In this document: one piece after another, positions 45,330-54,252 of the stretch
Position numbering within the stretch: position 1 is the first letter of the stretch
Layout: every line of letters starts with the position of its first letter
From: JANYCO01 sp031416415
GTDB lineage: Bacteria; Bacteroidota; Bacteroidia; Cytophagales; Cytophagaceae
Length of the DNA stretch: 64,000 nucleotides
Direction: 5' to 3'
Assembly (NCBI GenBank): GCA_031416415.1
Contig: JANOTP010000131.1
Span: 1 to 64,000 of the forward strand
The notes under the pieces: generated by a model
Told to the model about the DNA's origin: nothing
Databases searched by the model: none
Seen by the model: the letters and a program-made list of their open reading frames with translations, nothing else
Position numbers and translations under genes: made by a program

Positions 45330-47087
45330 ATGAAAAAGGCATTATCAGTTATCACAATTTGTTTAGCCGTGCTGTCAAGTTATTCTACGGTAAAAGCTCA
45401 GGGCGACAACATCAAATTTGGCGCTTATGGTCGGGCTCTTCAACAAAATAACCGATTGGATAAAAAAGACACACTGAATATCGACAACACAAGTGGTGGT
45501 CAAGTACTTTTTGATCTGGGTATAAAAGTAAATCCAGATAAGAAAACAGAGATCTCTTCTATTCTCCGTTTGAAAAGTAATTTAGGTGGATTTTATGGAG
45601 CTGGCAATGTAGCCCAACTTCGTCAGTTATATATTAAAGGTATTATTGCTGATTTTCTTTCTTATCAAGTAGGTGATGTTTATTTAAAGATGACTCCTTA
45701 TACAATGTTCAATAACTATTCTGAACTTTCAGTAAGTGAAGCGTCGGTTTTTAAAGATCTACGAAACGATTATGTATATTATGAAAACCTTAACAAAGGC
45801 AATAGCTGGTGGCAACAAGGAGCACATACTAATTTTGAAATTGGAGTGAAAAGTAAATTTCTTGACAAAATAAAAGTAGATGGTTTTTTTGTAAGAAACA
45901 GAAGTTCTAATTTCATTTCTCAACCTACAACATTCCATGCAGGTGGTAGAGTAATGCTTGTGCAAAGTTCAAGATTTAATTTAGGAGCCAACTATCTAAA
46001 TTTATATGATGCTGCTGCTACTTATAATTCAACATTCTCTACACGCAATCCTGTTCACTCTTATGAAACAGAAGTGATAATAACGGATGGAGATAAATTG
46101 GGCTTAAAGTTTAATGCTGAAGTAGGATTTTCTCAACTAAATTTTAAAAACGATACACTTGCACCAAAAGATGTAAATGGTAGTTATATTAAAATGAATG
46201 GTAATTTTATAGACGCAGGCATTACTGCAAAAATAAAACCTGCAAACTTGAAAGCGAAAGTTAGCTATAGCTATACATCTCCGCGTTTTTACAGTTCTGC
46301 AGCACAAACTAAAAGAATCGATTATTCTAGAACTCCTTATCAATTTCCTATCTATGGAAACGATGCATTTAACCCTATTAACAGAGATATAAATGCTTTT
46401 GATATCGTACGTGATCCAACCATTTATAACGTCGGCATCACTCCTCAGCTAATGACTTATAATCCAGCTTATGGTAATGCAATGCCATACGGCAAAGCAA
46501 CACCTAACAGAACAGGTGTAACGCTTGACCTTGACTATAAAGATTCTTTAGAAAAAGTGAACGTTGTTGCATCAGGTGCTTATTTGATGGAAGTGGTAGG
46601 AACAGACATAAATAATAAAACTAGAAGCTTTATAGTAGCGTCTATTGCTGCTGATTTAAATATTAATAAATTTATCAATTTCAAAAAGAAAATATTACTT
46701 CATGGAGGAATGAGAATGGAAAACACTAGCCGTGCTGGAGATTCTACTTTTGCTATTAATTTGGTATCTCAGATTTACGATGCAGGCTTTGAAATCGAAT
46801 TCTTAAAGAAATTAGATCTTTTAGTTGGTTTGAAAGCTGTTAATTCTAAAGGTTCTGAAAATATAGCAATAAGAGATAAATACAATGAAATAACAGGTCA
46901 TGATATAACGTCGTTTAGAAATGTGAATTTCCAACAACTTATGTTAGGGTATGGTTTGAAATACAGATTCTCTACTGCTACTTATTTGACTGCTCAATAC
47001 CATACATTCAACCTTTCAGATAAAACTACTACCGCTAAAACATTTAACATGAATCAATTTATGATTATGTTCAATATGAATTTCTAA
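45330..47087 (+). CDS. Second outer-membrane beta-barrel protein, glucan operon
   Basis: The 585-residue protein has a signal peptide (LSVITICLAVLSSYSTVKA) and begins DNIKFGAYGRALQQNNRLD, then runs as amphipathic beta strands to FMIMFNMNF, again with a terminal Phe. No plug domain is visible. The segment LRQLYIKGIIADFLSYQVGD recalls large beta-barrel proteins of Bacteroidota annotated only as DUFs. It follows the first barrel by 57 nt and precedes the lipoprotein by 23 nt, so the two barrels may form one complex. Function is unknown. Confidence 0.75.
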   Translation: MKKALSVITICLAVLSSYSTVKAQGDNIKFGAYGRALQQNNRLDKKDTLNIDNTSGGQVLFDLGIKVNPDKKTEISSILRLKSNLGGFYGAGNVAQLRQLYIKGIIADFLSYQVGDVYLKMTPYTMFNNYSELSVSEASVFKDLRNDYVYYENLNKGNSWWQQGAHTNFEIGVKSKFLDKIKVDGFFVRNRSSNFISQPTTFHAGGRVMLVQSSRFNLGANYLNLYDAAATYNSTFSTRNPVHSYETEVIITDGDKLGLKFNAEVGFSQLNFKNDTLAPKDVNGSYIKMNGNFIDAGITAKIKPANLKAKVSYSYTSPRFYSSAAQTKRIDYSRTPYQFPIYGNDAFNPINRDINAFDIVRDPTIYNVGITPQLMTYNPAYGNAMPYGKATPNRTGVTLDLDYKDSLEKVNVVASGAYLMEVVGTDINNKTRSFIVASIAADLNINKFINFKKKILLHGGMRMENTSRAGDSTFAINLVSQIYDAGFEIEFLKKLDLLVGLKAVNSKGSENIAIRDKYNEITGHDITSFRNVNFQQLMLGYGLKYRFSTATYLTAQYHTFNLSDKTTTAKTFNMNQFMIMFNMNF

Positions 47088-47110
47088 TAGGCTGTTTAAC
47101 TAAAAAAACT

Positions 47111-48172
47111 ATGAAAAGACATATTTTAACTACAGTGCTTGTATGCTTGATTGCTCTTGCTTCTTGTATGCAGAAAGATAAAATCAGTCCTGATTTGCAA
47201 GCTGTTTTGGGACCCGTAGAATTCGAAAATAGTTTCACTATTAATACTACAACTCCTAATTTTACAAATGGAGATAAAGTAATATTTACAGCGAAATTTA
47301 AAGAGGATGCTTATTGGGTGATTACGATTGTTGGCGCAAATTCGGGTGCTATAAAAACATTTGAAGGAACAGGTACATTTATTTCGGCTTCAAATGCTAT
47401 GTGGGATGGTACTGCAAATGCTCTTCCTTCTTTCCGTGCTGAAGCAGTTACAGCAACACTAACTTTTCCAAAGTCAAGTAATAAACCAACTGCTTCATTT
47501 AGTATTACGATTGGTGGAAAAAGAAATGCTGATTTTGGACATGTATTAGTTACAGATTTCAACACAAATAAAATTGCTAATGGTAATCCTGGAGCAAATA
47601 CTAATGTGTTATGGCCATCGGATTGGAGTCCTACTGGCGTAAATGGAACTAATGATTTACCCTATATAAATCCGGATGATAGTAAATTTTGTACAATAGG
47701 TCCAGCTGGTGCATGGCAACCAAATGCTGATTTTGTTGGCCATAATTCACCCTATATAGATTTTCTTACTATTTCTGCCAATTCTTTAGGGTACCCAACT
47801 TATTTCCCATTAATTGCAGATCCTTCTAAAATATATTTTAATATTATGGTTTATAATGATGTACTTCCAACCAACACATGGTTAGATGTTACTCTACACG
47901 AGGACCATCCTAGCATTGCTGGTACTACTGTGGGAAAAACATTGACGATAAAACCAAATTGGAATACAGGATGGAAACTTATTTCAGTTAATTATCTTGA
48001 TTTTAATTTACCTGATACGACTATGACATTAAATAATCCACAAAAAATTAAAGATATTCAACTTGTATTGTTATCTAATGCAAAACAAGATGTTTTGGAC
48101 GCTGGAACTTCTCCAGTCTCTGCGACTTTTGACCATCTTATTTTCACTCATTATAAACCATATCAACCTTAA
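47111..48172 (+). CDS. Lipoprotein with C-terminal binding-like domain, glucan operon
   Basis: The 353-residue protein has a lipoprotein signal (LTTVLVCLIALASC) and two parts. The N-terminal beta-rich region (about 40-150: KEDAYWVITIVGANSGAIKT) and the C-terminal region (about 160-353, ending in SATFDHLIFTHY) match the layout of the truncated lipoprotein at the left edge of the window, although identity is modest. The C-terminal part resembles a jelly-roll carbohydrate-binding domain (WKLISVNYLDFNLPD). As the last gene of the operon it may be the surface glucan-binding lipoprotein, taking the place SusD holds in Sus loci. A terminator follows 20 nt later. Confidence 0.75.
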   Translation: MKRHILTTVLVCLIALASCMQKDKISPDLQAVLGPVEFENSFTINTTTPNFTNGDKVIFTAKFKEDAYWVITIVGANSGAIKTFEGTGTFISASNAMWDGTANALPSFRAEAVTATLTFPKSSNKPTASFSITIGGKRNADFGHVLVTDFNTNKIANGNPGANTNVLWPSDWSPTGVNGTNDLPYINPDDSKFCTIGPAGAWQPNADFVGHNSPYIDFLTISANSLGYPTYFPLIADPSKIYFNIMVYNDVLPTNTWLDVTLHEDHPSIAGTTVGKTLTIKPNWNTGWKLISVNYLDFNLPDTTMTLNNPQKIKDIQLVLLSNAKQDVLDAGTSPVSATFDHLIFTHYKPYQP

Positions 48173-48192
48173 TATACTGGTTTGATTACTAA

Positions 48193-48224
48193 AAAAAGGC
48201 CTGAGTATACTCAGGCCTTTTTCT
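48193..48224 (+). terminator. Terminator of the glucan operon
   Basis: AAAAAGGCCTGAGTA (48193-48207) is followed directly by its exact complement (48208-48222), giving a long GC-containing hairpin closed by a T tract (TTTTTC). It marks the end of the five-gene operon. Confidence 0.85.
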
Positions 48225-48324
48225 TTGCTCTAATTTTCATAAGTTTTGATTATGATTTCGTAAATTGTACTTTTACTTTACGAATACTAAAAAAGCATAC
48301 TAAGTATTAGAATAGAGTTGTTTT

Positions 48325-49431
48325 ATGATTGAAAAAATTGCCTCTCGCTATTTGGCCAGACTTACTAACCTTCCATCTCGTGATGCCAATTCTCTTCATT
48401 TGTTGAGCGATGAAGAGGTAAAAACAATTAAGAAAGCTGTAATTTACACACTTTTTTGGGCTGCTATTTTTGGTATGCTGGGTGTCCTTCTGTTATATCT
48501 ACCACTATATTATTTTCCCGAATATTTTTATGAATACACTTTAACTTCGCCATTTTCGGAAGAAGTATATAAAATTCCAGTCGTAAATATTATATATGGA
48601 TTTATGTTAGTCTACATAGAAATTTATGCTCTGATGGCCATAAATATTCGAGCAGTATTTAAAATAGCAGAAGTCTGTGGTTTTCCTGACAAAGATGATC
48701 CCGATTACGACCAACATATAGAATCGCTTATGAGAGTAGGACTCGAAAAAGACGATAAATCGTCCACTACCTATGGCCTTGATCCCATGCAAGGAGCATC
48801 GCGGTGGACACTGTTTCTTTTTCTTCTTATTTCAAGATTAAAAGCAACTATCAGTAATTACGTTGCTAAAATTTTGCTTAGAAGAATACTCGGTCGATAT
48901 GCTTTAAGAAAAGTAATTGATATGGTAGGGTTGCCTGTATTCGCTTTCTGGAATGCTTATGCGTCTTATGTTGTCATTCACGAAACGAAGGTAAGAATTA
49001 TGGCACCTAATTTAATTCGTCAATTATGCAAAGATCTTTTTATTAGGTACCAACATACTCCAGAGTTCACAGAATACATTTATGATACGCTACAATATAT
49101 TGCAATGTCTAAAAGAAAGTATCATCACAATCATTTCTTATTGGCTAAAAATATCTTGGTGACATTTAATATTCCAGTAAAAGAAGTTCACCCTCTTCAT
49201 GAGAAATATTTTGATAAAATTAAAAATGCTAAACCTGAAATAAAAGACGGAGTTATTCAACTCTTACTTCTCGGTTTTATTATTGATGGAAACTTATCTC
49301 CAAAAGAATCTAGTACTATTCAAAAATTATATAAAGAGGGTATTATTCCTTACAACGTAACTATGGTTAAAAAATGGATTAGTTCTTTTATACAAGGTAA
49401 AGGATTGGATGGTTTGGTGAATATAAAATAA
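48325..49431 (+). CDS. Membrane protein of unknown function
   Basis: The 368-residue protein has two strong N-terminal membrane helices (about 42-68 and 88-110), a middle segment with further hydrophobic stretches (about 160-215), and a long cytoplasmic C-terminus. The last 60 residues (GVIQLLLLGFIIDGNLSPKE) resemble a TerB-like alpha-helical, acidic module. No enzyme motif is visible and I do not recognise the family with confidence. It is monocistronic. A dyad, TTCGTAAA (48257-48264) mirrored at 48277-48284, lies in its upstream region. Confidence 0.65.
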   Translation: MIEKIASRYLARLTNLPSRDANSLHLLSDEEVKTIKKAVIYTLFWAAIFGMLGVLLLYLPLYYFPEYFYEYTLTSPFSEEVYKIPVVNIIYGFMLVYIEIYALMAINIRAVFKIAEVCGFPDKDDPDYDQHIESLMRVGLEKDDKSSTTYGLDPMQGASRWTLFLFLLISRLKATISNYVAKILLRRILGRYALRKVIDMVGLPVFAFWNAYASYVVIHETKVRIMAPNLIRQLCKDLFIRYQHTPEFTEYIYDTLQYIAMSKRKYHHNHFLLAKNILVTFNIPVKEVHPLHEKYFDKIKNAKPEIKDGVIQLLLLGFIIDGNLSPKESSTIQKLYKEGIIPYNVTMVKKWISSFIQGKGLDGLVNIK

Positions 49432-49908
49432 CTGTTGCTTTTACTAACTGTTGCCTTTTTTTACTATTTCATGCTGCAAGCAAAACGGATATTCCCGATT
49501 TCTGTTGTCATTAATATACTTCTAGACTTATTAAGGTATTTAACTAACTGATTCTATAAAACAAAAAAGCGGTGTTGTCCATAGACAAACACCGCATCAA
49601 CCCACTCTACCAAACCTTACCAACTTCTCTTACCCACTTCACTGGCATATATACGGCTATAAAGAGAAAGGTTAAAAGTGCCTTATGTAAGGTAGAGACT
49701 ATAGTATGCGTGCATACTATTTTTTTATAAGTAACAATTATTTGATTATAAATTACTTATAACTAAAACAGTCTTTCAATGTGCGTAGAATACTTGTTTT
49801 TACAGATGATATTTTATACATTTTAGAATTAAAAAAAGGAAAAAATTACAAACGTAAATTTATTTCTTGAAAATATTAAAATTTACCTCGGTATTATTCT
49901 GTTGCAGG
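49432..49908. other. 477-nt gene-less region carrying a structured RNA candidate
   Basis: No ORF is supported. It holds the ncRNA candidate at 49569-49726. The hairpin at 49569-49595 also has an A6 run on its left, so on the minus strand it could terminate the porT transcript. The remaining 180 nt before porT shows nothing clear. Confidence 0.5.
49569..49726 (+). ncRNA. Candidate structured small RNA with terminator
   Basis: On the plus strand there are (i) a 5' hairpin, 49569-49579 with 49584-49595 (11 bp, one bulged A, loop CATA); (ii) a long-range stem, CTCTA 49605-49609 with 49693-49697 and CCTTAC 49615-49620 with 49687-49692; (iii) an inner stem TTCTCTT 49625-49631 with 49662-49668; and (iv) a perfect terminal hairpin, ATAGTATG 49701-49708 with CATACTAT 49713-49720, followed by seven T. 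The nested helices plus a textbook terminator, far from any coding region on that strand, indicate a stand-alone RNA of about 160 nt. No consensus promoter is seen. It is not a tRNA, RNase P RNA or tmRNA; a 6S-like RNA is possible but unproven. Confidence 0.5.
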
Positions 49909-50652
49909 TTATTCAAAAAAGAAATATAAACTTATAGTATGAGTCGTTAGTTTTGACAAGCTTTCACTATATCTATTGGGATCATTTACAAGAAGGTTAG
50001 ATAGCCCATGAGAAAATCTTAATTCAGGTGCAAATTTAAAAAATTGAAAATACAAGTCTATACCAAAACCATATTCAATAGTTAAATCAAAATTTTGTGT
50101 TCTTAACTCACTTTTTTTCTTTTCTTTTTTCTTAGCACCCGCTTCAAAACACGTTTTTAATCCACCTACCATATATAATCGGTGATTTTTGCGTCGTTGT
50201 GATTTATATTTTATAAGTAAAGGTGTTTCAATAAAAACAGATTCAGTATTTTGTGTAGAATTAAATCCATTTTGGAATTGATATTGTACCCCTCTTGTAT
50301 AAAAAGCTACACCAGGAAGTAATCTTGCATCAAAGTATTTTGACAATCTTAAGTTCATTACAAATCCAAGATTAAAACCTCCTTGTGGTTTTGATCGAAT
50401 AGAAGTTATTGAATCAGAAAAGAAAGATTGAGTATGTACAGGTCTAAATCGTGTTGAATTTAACCCTAGCGTAAAACCATAGTGTAAAAGTCTATCATCA
50501 TAATGTGGTAGATTATGATCCCATTCAAAATTTTCCTGCGAATGCAGCTGCTGCGATTGAGCAGCTGTGATGGGTAGAAAAAAAGATAAGAATAGGATTG
50601 TTATTTTAATCCAGTATAAATGGAACTTACTCCAAATGTGAGCTCTTTGCAT
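49909..50652 (-). CDS. porT: PorT-like outer-membrane protein of type IX secretion
   Basis: The 247-residue protein has an N-terminal signal (ITILFLSFFLPITAAQS) and an eight-stranded-barrel pattern (LLHYGFTLGLNSTRFRPVHT, FNLGFVMNLRLSKYFDARLL, LIKYKSQRRKNHRLYMVGGL) that matches the PorT/SprT family. PorT is needed for type IX secretion, and the porT-ubiE neighbourhood seen here is common in Bacteroidota. The ATG at 50652 lies 52 nt inside the ubiE gene, so translation is coupled. Symbol assigned by pattern and context. Confidence 0.75.
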   Translation of the reverse strand: MQRAHIWSKFHLYWIKITILFLSFFLPITAAQSQQLHSQENFEWDHNLPHYDDRLLHYGFTLGLNSTRFRPVHTQSFFSDSITSIRSKPQGGFNLGFVMNLRLSKYFDARLLPGVAFYTRGVQYQFQNGFNSTQNTESVFIETPLLIKYKSQRRKNHRLYMVGGLKTCFEAGAKKKEKKKSELRTQNFDLTIEYGFGIDLYFQFFKFAPELRFSHGLSNLLVNDPNRYSESLSKLTTHTISLYFFFE

Positions 50653-51323
50653 TGTGTATTTTTAAATCCTGTCTTGTCTAATATGTTTGTAAAGGCTTTA
50701 CCATATGGGAATGCGTTTACGGAATCTGGTAAGTACTTATATGCTGCAGTATCCTTCGAAATTAATCTACCAACAGTAGGTAGTATAAATTTGAAATAGA
50801 AATTATAAATATGTTTGAAGAAATATCCTGATGGTTTAGAAAATTCTAACACCACAAGTAGTCCACCAGGTTTCAATACTCGAAGTTGTTCACTCATTCC
50901 TTTTTCCAGGTTTTCAAAGTTCCTTACTCCAAAAGAAACGATCACTGCATCAAAATAATTGTCTGGAAAAGAAAGATTTTCGGAATCACCAGTTAATAAT
51001 TCTATTTTATCGTTTAGTCTAAGTGCTGTTATCTTCTCCCTTCCTACTTCTAGCATTTGCTCTGAGATATCAACCCCTGTAATTTTTTTAGCTCCTGAAG
51101 CGATTGCTGCAATAGCAAAGTCTGCGGTACCTGTAGCTACATCTAGAATGTATTGAGGATTATGAGTTTTTAAAATCTCAACCGCTTTTTTGCGCCACCC
51201 TATATCTATTCCAAGGCTCAATACTCGGTTTAGAAGGTCGTAACGGCGAGATATGTTATTAAACATACGAGCCACCTGCTCTTTTTTGCCTTCTTCTAAT
51301 TCTTTGTAGGGTATTACAGTCAT
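50601..51323 (-). CDS. ubiE: Demethylmenaquinone/ubiquinone C-methyltransferase
   Basis: The enzyme methylates demethylmenaquinone to menaquinone. From the ATG at 51323 the product has 240 residues (MTVIPYKELEEGKKEQVARM); the frame extends 18 codons upstream but without family similarity. The methyltransferase motifs are clear: LDVATGTADFAIAAIASGAK (SAM loop), GVDISEQMLEVG, and the UbiE signatures YDLLNRVLSLGIDIGWRKKA and VSFGVRNFENLEKG. In a Bacteroidota host the substrate is demethylmenaquinone (MenG role). It precedes porT and is separated from the PorE-like gene by a terminator. Confidence 0.95.
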   Translation of the reverse strand: MTVIPYKELEEGKKEQVARMFNNISRRYDLLNRVLSLGIDIGWRKKAVEILKTHNPQYILDVATGTADFAIAAIASGAKKITGVDISEQMLEVGREKITALRLNDKIELLTGDSENLSFPDNYFDAVIVSFGVRNFENLEKGMSEQLRVLKPGGLLVVLEFSKPSGYFFKHIYNFYFKFILPTVGRLISKDTAAYKYLPDSVNAFPYGKAFTNILDKTGFKNTQCKELTFGVSSIYTGLK

Positions 51324-51356
51324 TTTCAAGGGTACCGTTAAATCAAGGGCAAAGGT

Positions 51357-51394
51357 AATAAAAAACGGGCTAAACAATTCTGCTTAGCCCGTTT
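51357..51394 (-). terminator. Terminator of the PorE-like gene
   Basis: Read on the minus strand, the stem AAACGGGCTAA (51394-51384) and its complement (51373-51363) give 11 bp with a 10-nt loop, followed by a U tract. It ends the PorE-like transcript before ubiE. Confidence 0.75.
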
Positions 51395-51415
51395 AGTTGA
51401 TTATTTATTTAAAAT

Positions 51416-53716
51416 TTACTTGGAAAGGATTTTTGCTTCTGTCCTTCTGTTCAATTGTTTGTTAAAATCTGAATCGTTGGTTAAATAAGGCATTGATTCG
51501 CCATAACCTTTGTAACTAAGTCTATCAGCAGCAATTCCTTTTTTAATCAAGTAATCCATAGCTGCTTTTGCACGATTTTCAGACAGTTTCTGGTTATATT
51601 CATCATTCCCTACGTCATCTGTATGACCAGCTAACTCTATTTTCATTGTAGGATTCGCGATTAGGATATTTTTTAATGTATCAAGTTCTGCTTTGCCTTC
51701 AAGTTTCAATTCGTGTTTTGCCGTAATGAAATATAAGTTTCTCAAAACATAAGTACTCCCAACGGTGTAGGAAGGTATAATTTTCGAATCGTAATTCATT
51801 GCCAAACCAGAGTTGAGTTTTACATCTAATTCTACACTTCTGTTATTAATGTTATTGCTTTTTGATTTATTGCCTTTTACCGATTTAACTCTAGAAGGAT
51901 CAATGCCTTTATCGGCAAGATAGCTACTTACAACTTTAGCTCTATCTTCAGCAAGTTTAGTGTTTGCTTTATCATATCCTTTTATATTAATTTCTGCATC
52001 AGGATTTTTCTTCAAGATTTCAGCAGCTATGTCTAGTTCATGTTTTGCTTCGTCAGAAAGGCTAGATTTATTTTCAGGGAAATATGTTTTTCTGAAAACA
52101 TAACGATGCGTAAGTGAGGTGCCTTTTTTTAGAGTATCCTTGATAGCCACAACACTACTGTCTTCCTTCTTCTGTACGTAAGGAATGACAATATTTTTAG
52201 ATAATGTTTTTGATTCATCATCGTTTACTGGAATTACTAATAGCTCTGTTTTAAGCGTGTCGTTACCTTTCATCACTACAACTTTGTAGGTGTTGTTAGA
52301 CATTACTTTGATACAATAATTGCCTCCTTCTTTTGATAGATCTGTACCTGAACTTGGAGCAGTAGTATTGTTTTGAGAGTAATAAGAAACAGTGACACCA
52401 TCTATTTTATTTCCAGTTACATCTTCTACTACTAACCCACAAGCTTTAATTGGTTTTATAGGAATAATTTCATAGATATCTTTTTCTCCTAGTCCTAAAC
52501 TTCTATAAGATGCAAGATACCCTCTCAAGCCATTTGAAGACATATAGTAATAAACATCATCGTCGGGAGTATTAATTGGATAACCAAGATTTTCTGGCTC
52601 AGACCAATTACCGTTTTCATCCACGGTAGATTTGAAAATATCGAAACCTCCCATATTTTTTTGTCCACGAGAACTGAAGTACATAGTTTTACCATCAGGA
52701 GTTATAAATGGAGCATCTTCATCAAATTTAGTATTGATACCACCTTTCAATTCTTTGAGTTTACTCCATTTTCCATCGCTACCTTTAGTAATATAATAGA
52801 TATCTAGATCATCGTTTTTCTTGTAACGGTTAGAAGAAAAATAAGCAGTGTTTCCATCAGCGGTTACAAAAGCCGATGATTCGAATTTTTTAGTATTGAT
52901 GTTGGCAAAAGGTTTTGGTTCGCTCCATTTGTCTCCTTCTTTTTCACAGTAGTATATATCTCCTCCTTTATGAAATTTATATACGATCATTTTAGTATCG
53001 TTATCGTAGAGTTGACAGCTTGCATCATGACCAGTTGTATTTAGGTGAATGCTTTCTGGTTTACCCCACGTTACACTGTCTGTTTTAGTAGAGAAAAATA
53101 TATCTTCGAAAGGCTCTCCATCTAATTCTTCTATTTCACCTGGATTATCATTTCTTCTAGAAGTATAAAATATTGTTTTCCCATCCATGGATATTACTGG
53201 GCTGTGATCAGAAAATGAGCTGTTTACATTTGGACCTAAATTTTGAACAAGATATTCTTTAGGTGACTTAAAAAGTTCAGAGGCTACTTTTGTTTGATCT
53301 AAATGAAGACGAAGATCATCACTTCTTTGGTCTTTTTTGCGAAGCGAACTTTTGTACGTAGTGTAAGATGAAATTGCTTCGTCAAATTTATAGTTTAAGT
53401 GGTAAGCTCTACCCATCCAATACCCAATGTGTTTGCTGATGTTTGGATCTTTTTCATACGCTTTTAAAATATTTTCTAATGCTTTTTCTTTAGAAAATCT
53501 ATTTAAATAACATACACCAGATTTAAATAATGCTTCTGCATTGTCGGGCTGAACTTTTAACACTTCTTCATAAAAAGGGATAGCATTCCTAAACTGTTCA
53601 CCCTTATATAAACTATTGGCTTTTTTTAAAGATGATCCAACATCCTGTCCATTAGAAATTATACTTGTAACTAAAATAACTACTAGTGAGAATATCAGTC
53701 TTTTTACTTGTATCAT
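51416..53716 (-). CDS. PorE-like TPR / beta-propeller / OmpA-domain protein
   Basis: The 766-residue protein has a signal peptide (LIFSLVVILVTSIISNG), TPR repeats (about 27-150: SGVCYLNRFSKEKALENILK), a PD40/WD40-like propeller (about 170-425: repeated MDGKTIFYTSRR, ADGNTAYFSSNRY and PDGKTMYFSSRGQ), a carboxypeptidase-regulatory-like domain (about 435-510) and two OmpA-like domains (about 540-640 and 655-766). The second OmpA domain has the peptidoglycan-binding pattern AGHTDDVGNDEYNQKLSENR; the first is degenerate, with GYDKANTKLAEDR. This order is that of PorE, the periplasmic type IX secretion protein that anchors the machine to peptidoglycan, plus one extra OmpA domain. Its nearness to porT supports the link, but other paralogues exist in this phylum. 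Confidence 0.75.
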   Translation of the reverse strand: MIQVKRLIFSLVVILVTSIISNGQDVGSSLKKANSLYKGEQFRNAIPFYEEVLKVQPDNAEALFKSGVCYLNRFSKEKALENILKAYEKDPNISKHIGYWMGRAYHLNYKFDEAISSYTTYKSSLRKKDQRSDDLRLHLDQTKVASELFKSPKEYLVQNLGPNVNSSFSDHSPVISMDGKTIFYTSRRNDNPGEIEELDGEPFEDIFFSTKTDSVTWGKPESIHLNTTGHDASCQLYDNDTKMIVYKFHKGGDIYYCEKEGDKWSEPKPFANINTKKFESSAFVTADGNTAYFSSNRYKKNDDLDIYYITKGSDGKWSKLKELKGGINTKFDEDAPFITPDGKTMYFSSRGQKNMGGFDIFKSTVDENGNWSEPENLGYPINTPDDDVYYYMSSNGLRGYLASYRSLGLGEKDIYEIIPIKPIKACGLVVEDVTGNKIDGVTVSYYSQNNTTAPSSGTDLSKEGGNYCIKVMSNNTYKVVVMKGNDTLKTELLVIPVNDDESKTLSKNIVIPYVQKKEDSSVVAIKDTLKKGTSLTHRYVFRKTYFPENKSSLSDEAKHELDIAAEILKKNPDAEINIKGYDKANTKLAEDRAKVVSSYLADKGIDPSRVKSVKGNKSKSNNINNRSVELDVKLNSGLAMNYDSKIIPSYTVGSTYVLRNLYFITAKHELKLEGKAELDTLKNILIANPTMKIELAGHTDDVGNDEYNQKLSENRAKAAMDYLIKKGIAADRLSYKGYGESMPYLTNDSDFNKQLNRRTEAKILSK

Positions 53717-54252
53717 AAATATCGATTTATACGTATTCTTAAATATAAAATTGGTTAAGTACTAAATACACCTAATTTTATCAAAAATAATTAAATAATT
53801 TGTTAAAATACAATCCTTTCAGATTTTTTTTATATAAAAATATAAAAATTCAAACCCTCTAAATAGCATAAATAACTACACTAGTATCAAAAATCTACTA
53901 TTTAAGTGGTTTTTACAGTTTGGATAATGGTAGTAACAATAAACTGTAAGAAAACCAGTCTAAAATAGTACTATTTTAGACAAATCCTGCTATTTTTTAC
54001 TAAAATGTAAAAAAACTGTCATCTAGTAAATTTTATTTTGTAACAGAATATAAATAAGAACGTATCTTTCCGCAGACATTAGCGATAGTAGATTTTTTGA
54101 GAAGTTGGTAAATGGTTTCCCGTTTTTAAATCAAAATGATTTTACGGAATGTCTTTGTTGAAAAATTAATAACAAACAAAAAATAAATCCGTATTAGAAG
54201 TTTACTAATAGGAATAAATAAGTTTTATAATCAATCAATAACATAATTTTCC
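53717..54252. other. 536-nt gene-less region with three consecutive hairpins
   Basis: No gene is visible. Besides the OmpA-gene promoter at 53782-53813, it has three hairpins in a row: 53908-53956 (core TTACAGTTT 53913-53921 with 53941-53949), a 24-bp perfect palindrome 53958-53981 (half-site GTCTAAAATAG then TA), and TTTTTTAC with its complement around 53993-54014. A TTTTG and TATCTTTC pair at about 54036-54070 may be the promoter of the CheR run, giving a leader of about 175 nt. Confidence 0.55.
53782..53813 (-). promoter_or_regulatory. Promoter of the PorE-like gene
   Basis: On the minus strand TTG (53813-53811) is followed after 21 nt by TATTTTTG (53789-53782), a good Bacteroidota consensus match. 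It would leave a leader of about 60 nt before the ATG at 53716. Confidence 0.6.

Noticed and set aside
49569..49595. Hairpin read as the porT terminator
   Set aside because: It does have an A-run that would serve the minus strand, but it lies over 300 nt from porT and sits at the 5' end of a folded plus-strand unit, so I list it with the ncRNA and keep the terminator reading only as an alternative.
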